Source: Spirochaetaceae bacterium
GTDB lineage: Bacteria > Spirochaetota > Spirochaetia > SZUA-6 > Bin103
Length of the DNA stretch: 39,629 bases
NCBI GenBank assembly: GCA_028821475.1
Contig: JAPPGB010000037.1
Span: 3,977 to 43,605, forward strand
Direction: 5' to 3'
In this document: positions 1-8,208 of the stretch, one piece after another
How the letters are laid out: the number at the start of each line of letters is the position of its first letter
How positions within the stretch are numbered: position 1 is the stretch's first letter
The notes under the pieces: generated by a model
Databases searched by the model: none
What the model saw: only the letters and a program-made list of their open reading frames with translations
Told to the model about the DNA's origin: nothing
Program-made: the position numbers and the translations under genes

Positions 1-310
1 GCCCGGTGGCGGGTTGCCCGGTGGCGGGTTGCCCGGTGGCGGGTTGCCCGGTGGCGGGTTGCCCGGTGGCAGGTTGTCCGGTGGCAGGTTGTCCGGTGGC
101 AGGTTGCCCGGCGGCGGGTTGCCCGGTGGCGGGTTGCCCGGTGGCAGGTTGCCCGGCGGCGGGCTGCCCGGCGGCAGGTTGCCCGGTGGCGGGTTGCCCG
201 GTGGCAGGTTGCCCGGTGGCAGGTTGTCCGGTGGCAGGTTGCCCGGCGGCGGGCTGCCCGGTGGCGGGTTGTCCGGCGGCGGGTTGCCGGGCGACGGGTT
301 GCCGGGCGGT
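1..310 (-). repeat. 15-bp tandem repeat (VNTR), in frame inside the exporter gene
   Basis: Bases 1-300 are exactly twenty head-to-tail copies of a 15-bp unit (plus-strand form gcccggtggcgggtt) with a few recurring substitutions (t/c, g/a); a worn copy follows to about 310. In the exporter frame each unit encodes Q-P-A-(T/A)-G. Because 15 is a multiple of three, copy-number changes would keep the frame. The array touches the window edge, so its true length is unknown. Confidence 0.97.
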
Positions 311-2443
311 CGCGATTTTGGCGGCAGCCTGGGCAGGCGCTCCGGTGGCCCCCGCGCCGGCGGCGCGGCGCTGCCTCCCTGCCGGGATGGTGTGGTGCAG
401 GGCGTTCAGCACGTGGATGGTGTAGTCCACCGTCAGCCCCATGGTGATGGCCAGGGCGATCACCGTGTAGTCGTCGATGCGCACCCCGAAGCCGGGAGCC
501 AGGCCGGTGACCGCGATCAGCACCGTTGCCGCCGGCACCAGGCTGAGCAGCGCCTCGCGCAGGTTGCGGAATACCGCCAGCACGGTCACGAAGATCAGCA
601 CGGCGCTCGCCGCCAGGGAGCTCAGCCAGTTGCGCCGCAGCCGTTCGCCGTGCGCGATCAGCTCGCGGGCCGGTCCGGCGACGGCAATGCGCCACTCGCG
701 CGGCAGCTCCTCCCGGATCGCCGCCACCGCCCGCTGCAACTCGCCCAGGGTGGCGTAGTCGCGGTAGCGCAGGATGCCGTGCACCTGTACCGCCGACAGG
801 CTGCCGTCGGCCAGCGCCGCGTAGTCCGCGGGGGTCGCCGACGCGCTGTAGAACAGCAGGTACTGCGACACGATGCGCGCGAACCGCTCCGGGTCGTCGC
901 TCGCCGGCAGCTCGCGCGCGTCCGCTTCGCCGGCCGCGAAGTAGCGGTGGATGCGCTCCACCACCGTCAGCAACGAGTGGCGGTGCCCGACCGCCGGCAG
1001 CTCGCCCAGGATCCGATGCGCGGCGCGCAGGTGCTGCATCGCCTCCGGGCGCAGGAAGGCGTCCGGTGTCCCGGCGTCTATCGCCACCGCGAACGGCACC
1101 GTGCCGGCGAATTCGCGGTTGAAGATGCTTTCCGCCTGGACGATGGTGGACGCCGCCGGGAGCTGGTGCAGCGGATACGGCTCCGGCGCCAGCCGGCCGA
1201 CCTGCGGCGCGGCCACCACCACCGGCAGCGCCAGCAGCAACGTCGCCGGTACGCGATGGCGCGACAGTGCCAGCAGCGCGCCCACCAGCAGGCGGTGGAT
1301 GCGCCGCCCCAGCAAGCCGGCGGCGTTGCGCCGGCGGGACACGCGCAGGCGCCCCGCGGCCGGCATCCACCACAGCGCCAGCGCCAGCGCCGCCAGCGCG
1401 CCGGCGCTCACCGTGACTGCCACGAACCGGTGCACGGTGCTGCCCAGGCCGCCCAGGGCCAGGAACCCGATCACCGTGGTAGCGGCGGTCAGCGCCTGCG
1501 GCAGGCGCAGGTAGCCGCGCGCCGCGCGCGCCGAGCCGTCGCCGCGCCAGCCGGCGTGATAGCCCATGTGAATCGCGTAGTCGGTGAACAACCCGCCGGC
1601 GAACACCGGCGCCAGGATCAACAGCGGGGTGCCGGCGCCGGCCAGCAGCACGAACAGGGCGCCGCCGGCCGTCGCCGCGCTCGCCGTCGCCGCCAACGCC
1701 ACCAGCACGCCGCGCGCGCCGCCGAAGGTAAGCAGGAGAATCAGCACCGTGGCCGCGCCTACCAGCGGCAGCAGCGCGCGCAGGTCGCGCACCATCAGCC
1801 GGCCGGTCAGCTCCGCCACCGGCCGTACCCCGGTGTAGTGCAGTACGGCCCCATGCTGCTCCGCCAGCCTCCGCTGCAGCCCGTCGAGGCCCTCGACCAA
1901 TGCCGCCGGCGACCGCGCCAACCGCGAACCCAGCTCCAGGTAGAACGCGGCGGTGCCGAAATCGGCGCTCCAGTAGGGATGGATCTCCGGGAACCGCTCG
2001 TACGCGGCGCGCAACTCCGCCGCCACCCGTTCGTCGTAGTTCTCCCGCAGCGCCGCGGGCACGAACGGACGCACCACGATGTCGAATTCGGTGGCGCGTA
2101 CCACGGTGGCGCGCAGCGGCGAAGAGTAGCCGCGCAGCCCCTCGGTGGCACGAAAGAACGCGTCCACCTCCGCCAGCACCGCCAGGTTGGCTGCATCCAA
2201 CCCATCGCCGGCGGCGCCGCCGAAGTCCACGGCCACCGCCACCACGTTCTCGCCCTGCGACGGCAGCACCGCCTGATCGGACGCGCCGCCCGCCGGCACC
2301 GCCACCTCCGCCGGCCGCCACACCGCCGCCAGCAGCACCAGCAGCACCGCCGCCACCGGCACCGCCGCCAACGCCACCCGCCGCCCGACCCCGCTCTCCG
2401 GTTGGCGATCGTCCACGGTCAGCGGCTCCGCCCGCTCACTCAC
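1..2443 (-). CDS. RND/MMPL-family membrane exporter, truncated by window edge
   Basis: A continuous minus-strand frame reads from a GTG at 2443 (a second GTG sits at 2446; a stop lies at 2468-2470) to the window edge, giving about 814 residues. It shows the two-fold RND layout: an N-terminal membrane segment (about residues 24-43), a periplasmic-type loop, a helix bundle containing FTDYAIHMGYHAG (about 280), a second loop, and a second bundle ending in GLTVDYTIHVLNALHH. The two D-Y-x-I-H motifs mark equivalent helices of the two halves. Such proteins move lipids or hydrophobic molecules across the inner membrane using the proton gradient; the substrate here is unknown. After the second motif, where the family normally has a short cytoplasmic loop, the frame enters about 100 residues of QPATG/QPAAG repeats and has not re-entered a membrane helix by base 1. 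The rest of the gene lies outside the window. No clear Shine-Dalgarno sequence precedes the start. Confidence 0.85.
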   Translation of the reverse strand, partial: MSERAEPLTVDDRQPESGVGRRVALAAVPVAAVLLVLLAAVWRPAEVAVPAGGASDQAVLPSQGENVVAVAVDFGGAAGDGLDAANLAVLAEVDAFFRATEGLRGYSSPLRATVVRATEFDIVVRPFVPAALRENYDERVAAELRAAYERFPEIHPYWSADFGTAAFYLELGSRLARSPAALVEGLDGLQRRLAEQHGAVLHYTGVRPVAELTGRLMVRDLRALLPLVGAATVLILLLTFGGARGVLVALAATASAATAGGALFVLLAGAGTPLLILAPVFAGGLFTDYAIHMGYHAGWRGDGSARAARGYLRLPQALTAATTVIGFLALGGLGSTVHRFVAVTVSAGALAALALALWWMPAAGRLRVSRRRNAAGLLGRRIHRLLVGALLALSRHRVPATLLLALPVVVAAPQVGRLAPEPYPLHQLPAASTIVQAESIFNREFAGTVPFAVAIDAGTPDAFLRPEAMQHLRAAHRILGELPAVGHRHSLLTVVERIHRYFAAGEADARELPASDDPERFARIVSQYLLFYSASATPADYAALADGSLSAVQVHGILRYRDYATLGELQRAVAAIREELPREWRIAVAGPARELIAHGERLRRNWLSSLAASAVLIFVTVLAVFRNLREALLSLVPAATVLIAVTGLAPGFGVRIDDYTVIALAITMGLTVDYTIHVLNALHHTIPAGRQRRAAGAGATGAPAQAAAKIATARQPVARQPAAGQPATGQPAAGQPATGQPATGQPATGQPATGQPAAGQPAAGQPATGQPATGQPAAGQPATGQPATGQPATGQPATGQPATGQPATGQPATG

Positions 2444-2907
2444 CACAAAGACGGCGCCGTCGTTCCGTCATGCCGAAGACCCACGAAGATGGATTCTCCG
2501 CGTCGCCCGTCGGTCAGCCTATTCGGATCGGGCACCACCGCTCCCACAGCCGTGGCCGCATCGCTCGCGGGTGGCTCGCGCCGGAGACATGGCACTGTCT
2601 GAGGAGCCGGCCACCGTCAGCGGAACTCCTTCGCCGAGTCGGCGGCGTAGCGCCCCACGGCCGCATCCGCCACCTGGGCCACGGCAGGTATCCCATCCAC
2701 CGGCATTGTACAGCGATTGTGGACACAACATCCCGAATCACGCAATTCCGCCACAGCACGAGTCCGTGCTCCCCCGGCGGCGCCACGACCCTTCCGTCCC
2801 ACGCTTCGCCAGCGACCTGACCCGCGAGGTGTACGACTCAAGAACCCGCGCTCGACCGACGACGGCGGTGTTGCCCGCTGGCGATCGTCGGCCCCAGCGA
2901 CCGGGCT
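2444..2907. other. Gap of about 460 bp with no convincing gene
   Basis: Short open frames occur on both strands but none shows a recognisable motif, a ribosome-binding site or a family-like composition. The stretch lies between the start of the exporter and the tail of the broken ATPase locus, and probably holds the exporter promoter plus decayed sequence. No strong -10/-35 pair was found. Confidence 0.5.
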
Positions 2908-3114
2908 TCACCCGGCGTCGACAACTGCGGCCAGACTGTCGCCGCACCACATCGTGACGATGCGGTAGCGCGCCTTGCGGAACCGTACTCCCCGCGTCCG
3001 CAGTTCTTGAATCGCTTGACGGTGCACCTTGCGGCCGTGCACGGCGACCGGCCTGAACTCCACGGGCGAGATCCCCGCGGTGATCATCTCCGCTACCCGC
3101 GCCCCGGCCTGCAA
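2908..3114 (-). CDS. Small hypothetical protein downstream of the ATPase remnant
   Basis: This 68-codon frame opens with TTG 4 nt after the ATPase stop; an in-frame stop (TAG, 3115-3117) sits directly before the TTG, so it cannot extend further upstream. Codons are GC-rich at third positions like real genes nearby. The product is basic in the middle (QELRTRGVRFRKARYRI) and ends in SLAAVVDAG. I recognise no domain. It may be a degraded remnant of a partner gene of the ATPase rather than an intact protein. Confidence 0.35.
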   Translation of the reverse strand: MQAGARVAEMITAGISPVEFRPVAVHGRKVHRQAIQELRTRGVRFRKARYRIVTMWCGDSLAAVVDAG

Positions 3115-3118
3115 CTAG

Positions 3119-4314
3119 TCAGTCGTTCCGGTTGGCCTTGGCCGCTTCAATCCGGTTCGAGATCCTGGCCCACTCGTTGTACAGCGCCTCGGTGATCTCG
3201 CCGAACCCGGCGGGGAAGCTGCCCGCGTCGGTATCGAGCGGAATCTCCACCACCTCGGAGCCGCCGTCATCGGAGCCGGGCTTGAACAGCCACGCTCCTA
3301 CCTGGTCCGGAGCGAGCGCTACCTCCGCTCCCGGAATTCCTTCACGCCGATCGTCCGAAAGTTCCGACAACCGCACCAGGTTCGCAGGTGCTTCCAGGAT
3401 CCACTCGCTGTGCGTGGTCAGCATGACGCGCACACCGAAGTGGACAAGCCGCGCCAGTTCCCGAGCGAACGCGGTCTGCAAGGCAGGGTGCAGGTGCGAC
3501 TCCGGCTCTTCGATGATCAGCAGGTCGCCCGGTTCCACCAAGTAGCGCAGATACAGCACCACGGAAGCCAGTTCCGAAACCATTGATGACGCTTGCAGGA
3601 GTGGCAAGTCCGTACTCCACTTATCCGGACGATACGTAAAAGACGGATATGGGCCGCCGGATCGGTGCAGACGAATGGCGCCGGCGAGCAGATTCTTCTC
3701 CAACAAGTCGGACAGTTGATGTGACCGGCCAGGACTTACCTGGCTCATTCTGGTCAGATCGCTCACGAAATCGGCTGGCACGCCGAATCAAGGCGGAAGC
3801 TATACCGGTGCTGTTTGCCCCACGTACGCAGAGAAATCTCGAAGGTGGTTTCGGAACTCCCCAGGCAGACGAGATTGTCAAGCGCACTGACACCGAAGCA
3901 ACGGTGTAGTTCCTGCTCAAAGCGTGCGGCCACAACTTTCCGAAACGCGCCGCGCATGGCTGATGCCAGGTCTTCCGGAAGCGTCGCTGGCTCGTTCTCG
4001 GTGGCCACCGACCACCAGTGCAGAAAGCGCTGCGGAAAATCTTCACTGCCAAGCAATGACTTGGCCACGCCGACCGCCGGCCAGTGCCAACCCTCCGATT
4101 GGGCCCACGTGTGAGGCTCGGCTGAACCAAGGTGGAGCGCATGCAGCGCGTACACCAGCTTTGCCAGGTAGGACTTGCCGGTGTTGCTCGCGCCGGCGAA
4201 CACGGTCAGCGGGCGCAGGTCAACCGCAGCGCGCCGTATCGGACCGAAATCGGCGACTTCGATACGGTAGTTTCCTTCATCGCCAGCGGCGGGGCGGGCG
4301 CTACTCATGGACAT
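3119..4314 (-). pseudogene. AAA/ABC-type ATPase (OLD/RecF-like), split by a frameshifting deletion
   Basis: Two overlapping frames carry the two halves of one ATPase. The upstream half (start ATG 4314 or 4308; the frame opens at 4371) has the Walker A motif GASNTGKS after the ADFGPIRRAAVDLRPLTVF strand, and ends at a TGA at 3763-3765. The downstream half (frame from GTG 3781, preceded by its own in-frame TGA) has the Walker B and signature region LLIIEEPESHLHP, a switch-like TTHSEW, and a C-terminus ending EALYNEWARISNRI. The reading shifts by one base between about 3763 and 3790. From memory of the family, a conserved stretch containing a YLPA-R-G type motif should sit between the halves and is missing here, so a small out-of-frame internal deletion is the likely cause. 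Alternatives are a genuinely split, translationally coupled pair or an assembly error. Such ATPases often work in defence or DNA-repair modules. Confidence 0.65.
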
Positions 4315-4434
4315 CGCCGGTTCGGAGCCGCCCACAAGAAGCGCGATCGCGTTCCAGGCGGCGAAACCCACACCACATGTGCCGACTGCGCAAGCGTCCT
4401 TATCATCTGAGAAGGCAACCTACCCTCAACCGCG

Positions 4435-4600
4435 TTACGAGTCCAGAAACCGGCCGGTAGCAGCTATGAGTTCCCTGGTTACCGGCTCACTGGCGTGTCC
4501 GGCGTTGTCCACCACCAACAGCTCGGCGCGCGGCCAGGCGCGGTGGAGTGTCCAGGCGCTGGCGATCGGCGCCTGGAAGTCGAAGCGGCCGTTCACCCCC
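4435..4600 (-). pseudogene. C-terminal fragment of a proline iminopeptidase (alpha/beta hydrolase)
   Basis: The minus strand encodes about 55 residues ending at TAA 4435-4437: NGRFDFQAP, then SAWTLHRAWPRAELLVV, then the NAGHASEP segment and a final ATGRFL. This matches the tail of proline iminopeptidases, where HGRYD carries the catalytic Asp and AGH the catalytic His. Upstream of the GRFD motif the frame loses resemblance and there is no space for the roughly 250 N-terminal residues before hicB. It is a gene remnant and not expected to be functional. Confidence 0.6.
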
Positions 4601-4716
4601 TGAGGATGGCTGCGATCAGCCGGTACGGAACACGCCGGATCGAATGAGGCGGCATGAAGGAGCGCGGCTGCGTGACCAGACAGGTCGAGCCGCCTGCACC
4701 CCGGGCGGCTCCCGCT

Positions 4717-5106
4717 TCAAGCCGGGTCGAGAATTTCCCGCGTCGCGGCCTTTTCGACGAATGCGGAGCGGGTCATGCCGCGCATGCGGGCGGCTTCGTC
4801 GAGCGTATCGAGGAAGCCCTTCTCCAGGCTCAGGTTGACCCGCACTACCCTTTTCCGATCCCGAACGTAGGGAATCATCATGAGGACCGAGCCATTGGCG
4901 ATGTCGTCCGCAACTTGCTCGCGCACGGATTCGAGACCCCGCGGAGAAGCAGGCTCGGTGTCCTCGAAGAACAGGCTCAACGCCTCGATCGAGTTGGGGA
5001 CGATTTCCCCGAACGTGTCTGCGGCCGAGAAACATCCCGGAACCTCGGGAAACCGAACCCCGTAGGCGCTGCCGGGGTCCTTGTCGATGACGGCGACGTA
5101 GTGCAT
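4717..5106 (-). CDS. hicB: HicB-type antitoxin
   Basis: A 129-residue protein with the HicB partial RNase-H-like fold at the N-terminus (MHYVAVIDKD, then GVRFPEVPGCFSAADT) and a ribbon-helix-helix DNA-binding segment at the C-terminus (RVNLSLEKGFLDTLDEAA, then GMTRSAFVEKAA). HicB neutralises the HicA mRNA interferase and represses the operon. The ATG at 5106 is preceded by an excellent GAGGAGGA ribosome-binding site that overlaps the end of hicA, so the pair is translated as a unit with the toxin first, the usual hicAB order. Confidence 0.9.
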   Translation of the reverse strand: MHYVAVIDKDPGSAYGVRFPEVPGCFSAADTFGEIVPNSIEALSLFFEDTEPASPRGLESVREQVADDIANGSVLMMIPYVRDRKRVVRVNLSLEKGFLDTLDEAARMRGMTRSAFVEKAATREILDPA

Positions 5107-5116
5107 GCGTTCCTCC

Positions 5117-5299
5117 TCAAGTCCAGCCGACCTGCCTTGCGATGCTTCGTGCCGTGCCGAGTGGGAGGTCCTTCTTCGGGTGGGGCACGACCACGGTGAT
5201 CGCGCCCTTTCTGAACTTGTGGTGCGACCCTTTGATGCTCACCAACTCGAAGCCCTCAGCCTTGAGACGCCTGACAATGTCTCGGCTGTTGCGAAGCAT
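5117..5299 (-). CDS. hicA: HicA-type mRNA interferase toxin
   Basis: A small basic protein of about 60 residues with the HicA double-stranded-RNA-binding-like fold: SRDIVRRLKAEGFEL, then GSHHKFRKG with the catalytic His in the GSHHKF motif, then VVVPHPKKDLPLGTARSI. It degrades mRNA when not bound by HicB, the next gene. I chose ATG 5299; the frame extends two codons further to a TTG at 5305, but that TTG overlaps a consensus -10 box. The 5-nt spacing between the -10 box and the ATG suggests a leaderless transcript. Confidence 0.9.
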   Translation of the reverse strand: MLRNSRDIVRRLKAEGFELVSIKGSHHKFRKGAITVVVPHPKKDLPLGTARSIARQVGWT

Positions 5300-5304
5300 A
5301 CTCA

Positions 5305-5310
5305 ATTATA
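5305..5310 (-). promoter_or_regulatory. Consensus -10 box for hicAB
   Basis: The minus strand reads TATAAT, a perfect -10 hexamer and an AT island in very GC-rich DNA, with its last base 5 nt before the hicA ATG. No good -35 box lies at 16-18 nt spacing. Confidence 0.6.
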
Positions 5311-5491
5311 TACACACGGGCCCGCGTGGCACACCAAGCGTCTGGTTCGCCGCAGCCAACAGGCGCCGGCTCTGTGGCGTCGCCGGCGTGTCTTCGATGT
5401 CGCTCGTTGCGAGCGTCGCCGCGGTGTCGCCGTCGTCTCGGTGCCGGCCGGTGGGTTGGCATAGACACGGCGAAGGAATATGGTTACCCAT

Positions 5492-5737
5492 ATGAAGACG
5501 ACCGTAGAGATTCCCGACGCCCTCCTGCAGGAAGCGAAGGAGGTGGCGGCCGCACGCGGCACCACGCTCAAGGAACTGATCGCGACCGGTCTCCACGCGG
5601 TCGTGCATGATGCCCGAACCCCGGAGCGCGTCTCCTACCGGCGTCATACCGTCGCCGGCAACGGCTTGCAGCCGGGCGTGAGTGCCGGCAACTGGGAGAC
5701 CATTCGGTCGCTCGCGTACGAGGGGCACGGCGGATGA
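5492..5737 (+). CDS. VapB-type antitoxin
   Basis: An 81-residue antitoxin of the type II class: a ribbon-helix-helix start MKTTVEIPDALLQEAKEVAA, then RGTTLKELIATGLHAVV, and a flexible tail that would wrap the toxin. The family start is the ATG at 5492; an upstream in-frame ATG at 5480 has AAGGA only 2 nt away, so the exact start is uncertain. Its stop overlaps the start of the PIN-domain toxin by 4 nt (ATGA), the normal vapBC arrangement. It probably also represses its own promoter. Confidence 0.85.
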   Translation: MKTTVEIPDALLQEAKEVAAARGTTLKELIATGLHAVVHDARTPERVSYRRHTVAGNGLQPGVSAGNWETIRSLAYEGHGG

Positions 5738-6171
5738 CCGCGGTCGACACCAACATCCTCATCTACGCGCATCGCGAGGATTCCCCTTTTCACGAGCAGG
5801 CCGATCTCGTCATCGAGCGCCTCTTTACCGGGCTCGGCACCTGGGCGATCCCCTGGCCCTGTGTGCACGAGTTCGTCGCCATCACCACGCACCCGCGCAT
5901 ATACGATCCCCCGTCCGCGATGGATGATGCTCTGCAGCAGGTCGACGGTTGGCTGGAATCACCGACGCTTCACCTGATCGGCGAGCAAGGCGTTCGTTCC
6001 TGGAGCGCCCTGCGCGCCCTGCTGGCAGGCGGGAAGGCTGTCGGCCCGCGCGTGCACGACGCGCGCATCGCCGCGATCTGTCAGGCGCACGGTGTCGACC
6101 CATTGTACACCGCCGATCGCGACTTTTCGCGATTCCCCGCTCTCAAGACACACAATCCGCTGCAGGCATGA
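5734..6171 (+). CDS. vapC: VapC-type PIN-domain ribonuclease toxin
   Basis: A 145-residue PIN-domain protein. The acidic metal-binding residues are visible: Asp in MTAVDTNILIYAH, Glu in PCVHEFVAI, and Asp in VHDARIAAICQAHG and YTADRDFSRFP. PIN toxins cut tRNA or rRNA and are held inactive by the VapB encoded directly upstream (4-nt overlap). The 3' end overlaps the start of the HAD hydrolase gene by another ATGA, so the toxin-antitoxin pair appears to be translationally coupled into the HAD-alr run. Confidence 0.92.
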   Translation: MTAVDTNILIYAHREDSPFHEQADLVIERLFTGLGTWAIPWPCVHEFVAITTHPRIYDPPSAMDDALQQVDGWLESPTLHLIGEQGVRSWSALRALLAGGKAVGPRVHDARIAAICQAHGVDPLYTADRDFSRFPALKTHNPLQA

Positions 6172-7046
6172 TCGAGCTGATTCGCCGGCTCAGTGCACCG
6201 CTGGCGCCGCTCCCGGTTGCCGGGTGCCTGCCGAGGCTGCGGCCGGCCGGCAGCGAGCGCGGCGTGCTGTTCGACGTCTACGGCACGCTGCTGATCTCGG
6301 CGGCCGGCGACATCGGCAGCGGCGCGGCGTCGCGGGAGGCCAGGCACGCGGCCATGGCGGCGGCGCTGAACGACGCCGGCCTCGCCCGCGAGGTACCCCG
6401 CGCACGCGACATGGTAGCGGCGCTGGAGGCGGCGGTGGGTGCCGTCCACGCCGAGGCGCGGGCTCGGGGCGTGGCCCATCCGGAGGTGGAGCTGCGCGAA
6501 CTGTGGCGCGGCTTGCTGCCGGGCACCGGCACGGCCGCGGTGGAGCGTGCCGCGGTCAGCTACGAGTGCCGTACCAACCCGGTGTGGCCGATGCCGGGCG
6601 CCGCCGCCGCGGTGACCGCGCTGCAGGCGCGCGGGCCGGTGGGCATCGTGTCCAACGCGCAGTTCTTCACCCCGCCGGTGCTGGCCGCGCTGCTGCCGGA
6701 ACTGCGCATCGACGCGCGGTTGGCGGTGTGGTCGTTCGCGGAGCGGGAGGCGAAGCCGTCGCCGCGGCTGTTCGCGGCCGCCGCCGCGCGCATGGCGCGC
6801 CACTGCCGCCTGCAGCCGCGCGAGATCGTGATGGTGGGCAACGACGTGCGCAATGACCTGCTCGGCGCGCGCGCGGCCGGTCTGCGCACCGCCCTGTTCG
6901 CCGGCGACGCCCGCTCCCTGCGCCTGCGCCGCGACGACCCGCGCTGCGCCGCCGTGCACCCCGACCTGGTGCTCACCCACCTGTCGCAACTGCCCCGTGT
7001 CTTGGGCCAAGCGCGGCGCCGGCAGGCGGCGGGCTCGGGGCACTAG
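6168..7046 (+). CDS. HAD-superfamily hydrolase
   Basis: A 292-residue haloacid-dehalogenase-like hydrolase, probably a small-molecule phosphatase. Motif I is LFDVYGTLL (nucleophile Asp), motif II is GIVSNAQF, motif III uses the Lys of EAKPSPRLF, and motif IV is VMVGNDVRNDLLGARAAG. A sizeable cap domain lies between motifs I and II. The ATG at 6168 overlaps the vapC stop (ATGA); about 20 residues precede the HAD core. The gene ends 10 nt before alanine racemase, suggesting co-transcription. The substrate cannot be told from sequence. Confidence 0.85.
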   Translation: MIELIRRLSAPLAPLPVAGCLPRLRPAGSERGVLFDVYGTLLISAAGDIGSGAASREARHAAMAAALNDAGLAREVPRARDMVAALEAAVGAVHAEARARGVAHPEVELRELWRGLLPGTGTAAVERAAVSYECRTNPVWPMPGAAAAVTALQARGPVGIVSNAQFFTPPVLAALLPELRIDARLAVWSFAEREAKPSPRLFAAAAARMARHCRLQPREIVMVGNDVRNDLLGARAAGLRTALFAGDARSLRLRRDDPRCAAVHPDLVLTHLSQLPRVLGQARRRQAAGSGH

Positions 7047-7056
7047 GGGCGCGGCC

Positions 7057-8184
7057 ATGCGAGCGACGCGTGCCACCATCGACCTGGCCCGCCTGCGCGC
7101 CAACCTGGCGGCGGTGGGCGCCCACCTGCGCGCCGCCCGCGGCGGCTCGCAGCCGCCTCCACGGATCTGCCTGGCGGTCAAGGCCAACGCCTACGGTCAC
7201 GGCGCCGTGCCGGTGGCGCGCGCCGCCCTGCAGGCCGGCGTCAGCGCGTTCGGCGTGGCCACCGTGGACGAGGGGGTGGAACTGCGCGCGGCCGGCATCG
7301 AGGCGCCGATCCTGCTGTTCGGCCTGCCGCTGCCCGAGGAGGCGCCCGCGATCGCGGCGGCCGGGCTCACGCCGCTGTGCGGGGACGCCGCCATGGGACG
7401 CGACCTGGCACGCGCCGCGGCGGCGGCGGGGCGCACCGTCGACGTGCACCTGAAGATCGACACCGGCATGGCGCGCATCGGCTGCCGCCCGGAGGAGGCG
7501 GCGACGGTCGCCGAACAGTTGCGCGGCATGGCGGGCCTGCGCGTCACCGGCCTGTGCACCCACTTCGCCCGCTCTTCCGAAGCCGACCAGGAGTTCTCGC
7601 GCGCGCAACTCGCCGCCTTCCACGAGGCGATCGCCGCCATCCCCGACCGCCGCCTGCTGGCCCACCACGCCGCCAACTCCGGCGCCATCGTCGGCCTGCC
7701 GGAGTCGCACCTGGACATGGTACGCCTGGGGGTGATCGCCTACGGTTACTATCCGGGCGGCGACCTGCCGCCCACCGTGGCGGTGCAGCCGGTCATGGAA
7801 CTGGCCACGCGCCTGGCCTACCTGAAGCGGGTGCCCGCCGGCACCGGCATCTCCTACGGTCACACCCATCGCACCGCGGCCGGCACCGTGATCGCCACCC
7901 TGCCCGCCGGCTACGCCGACGGCTACCCGCGGCTGCTCTCGAACCGCGCCGAGGTGCTGATTCGCGGCCGCCGCTACCCGGTGGTGGGCCGCATCTGCAT
8001 GGACCAGTGCCTGGTCGACCTGGGGGCGCGCCACGGCGCCGCCCGCTACGACCGCGCCGTCCTGTTCGGTCCCGACCCGGCCGGCCCCGACGCCGCCGAG
8101 CTCGCCGACCGCATCGGCACCATCCCCTACGAAATCACCAGCGCCATCTCCGCCCGCGTCCCCCGCCTCTACCGCGATGGCTGA
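7057..8184 (+). CDS. alr: Alanine racemase
   Basis: A 375-residue fold-type III PLP enzyme interconverting L- and D-alanine for peptidoglycan. The PLP-binding Lys lies in ICLAVKANAYGHG near the N-terminus, and the catalytic Tyr in GISYGHTHRT. KIDTGMARIGC, LPAGYADGYPR and GRICMDQCLVDLG are further family signatures. The length is normal. It follows the HAD gene by 10 nt and is convergent with ilvC, with only 24 nt between the stops. Confidence 0.95.
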   Translation: MRATRATIDLARLRANLAAVGAHLRAARGGSQPPPRICLAVKANAYGHGAVPVARAALQAGVSAFGVATVDEGVELRAAGIEAPILLFGLPLPEEAPAIAAAGLTPLCGDAAMGRDLARAAAAAGRTVDVHLKIDTGMARIGCRPEEAATVAEQLRGMAGLRVTGLCTHFARSSEADQEFSRAQLAAFHEAIAAIPDRRLLAHHAANSGAIVGLPESHLDMVRLGVIAYGYYPGGDLPPTVAVQPVMELATRLAYLKRVPAGTGISYGHTHRTAAGTVIATLPAGYADGYPRLLSNRAEVLIRGRRYPVVGRICMDQCLVDLGARHGAARYDRAVLFGPDPAGPDAAELADRIGTIPYEITSAISARVPRLYRDG

Positions 8185-8208
8185 TCCGGGTGTTGCGCGC
8201 AGGACGCG

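Noticed and set aside
14..2602. Very long plus-strand open frame (862 codons) and the cysteine-rich AGCPV repeat frame at 6-425
   Set aside because: Both are mirror frames of the exporter gene and its 15-bp repeat. The minus-strand translation shows clear RND motifs, while the plus-strand products are compositionally biased and motif-free.
5400..5414. Small hairpin CGCTCG-TTG-CGAGCG between hicA and vapB
   Set aside because: The stem is short, with no T-run and no link to either promoter; such stems are common by chance in GC-rich DNA.
6081..7187. Minus-strand 368-codon frame opposite the HAD gene
   Set aside because: It is antisense shadow of a gene with complete HAD motifs, and is typical of GC-rich DNA.
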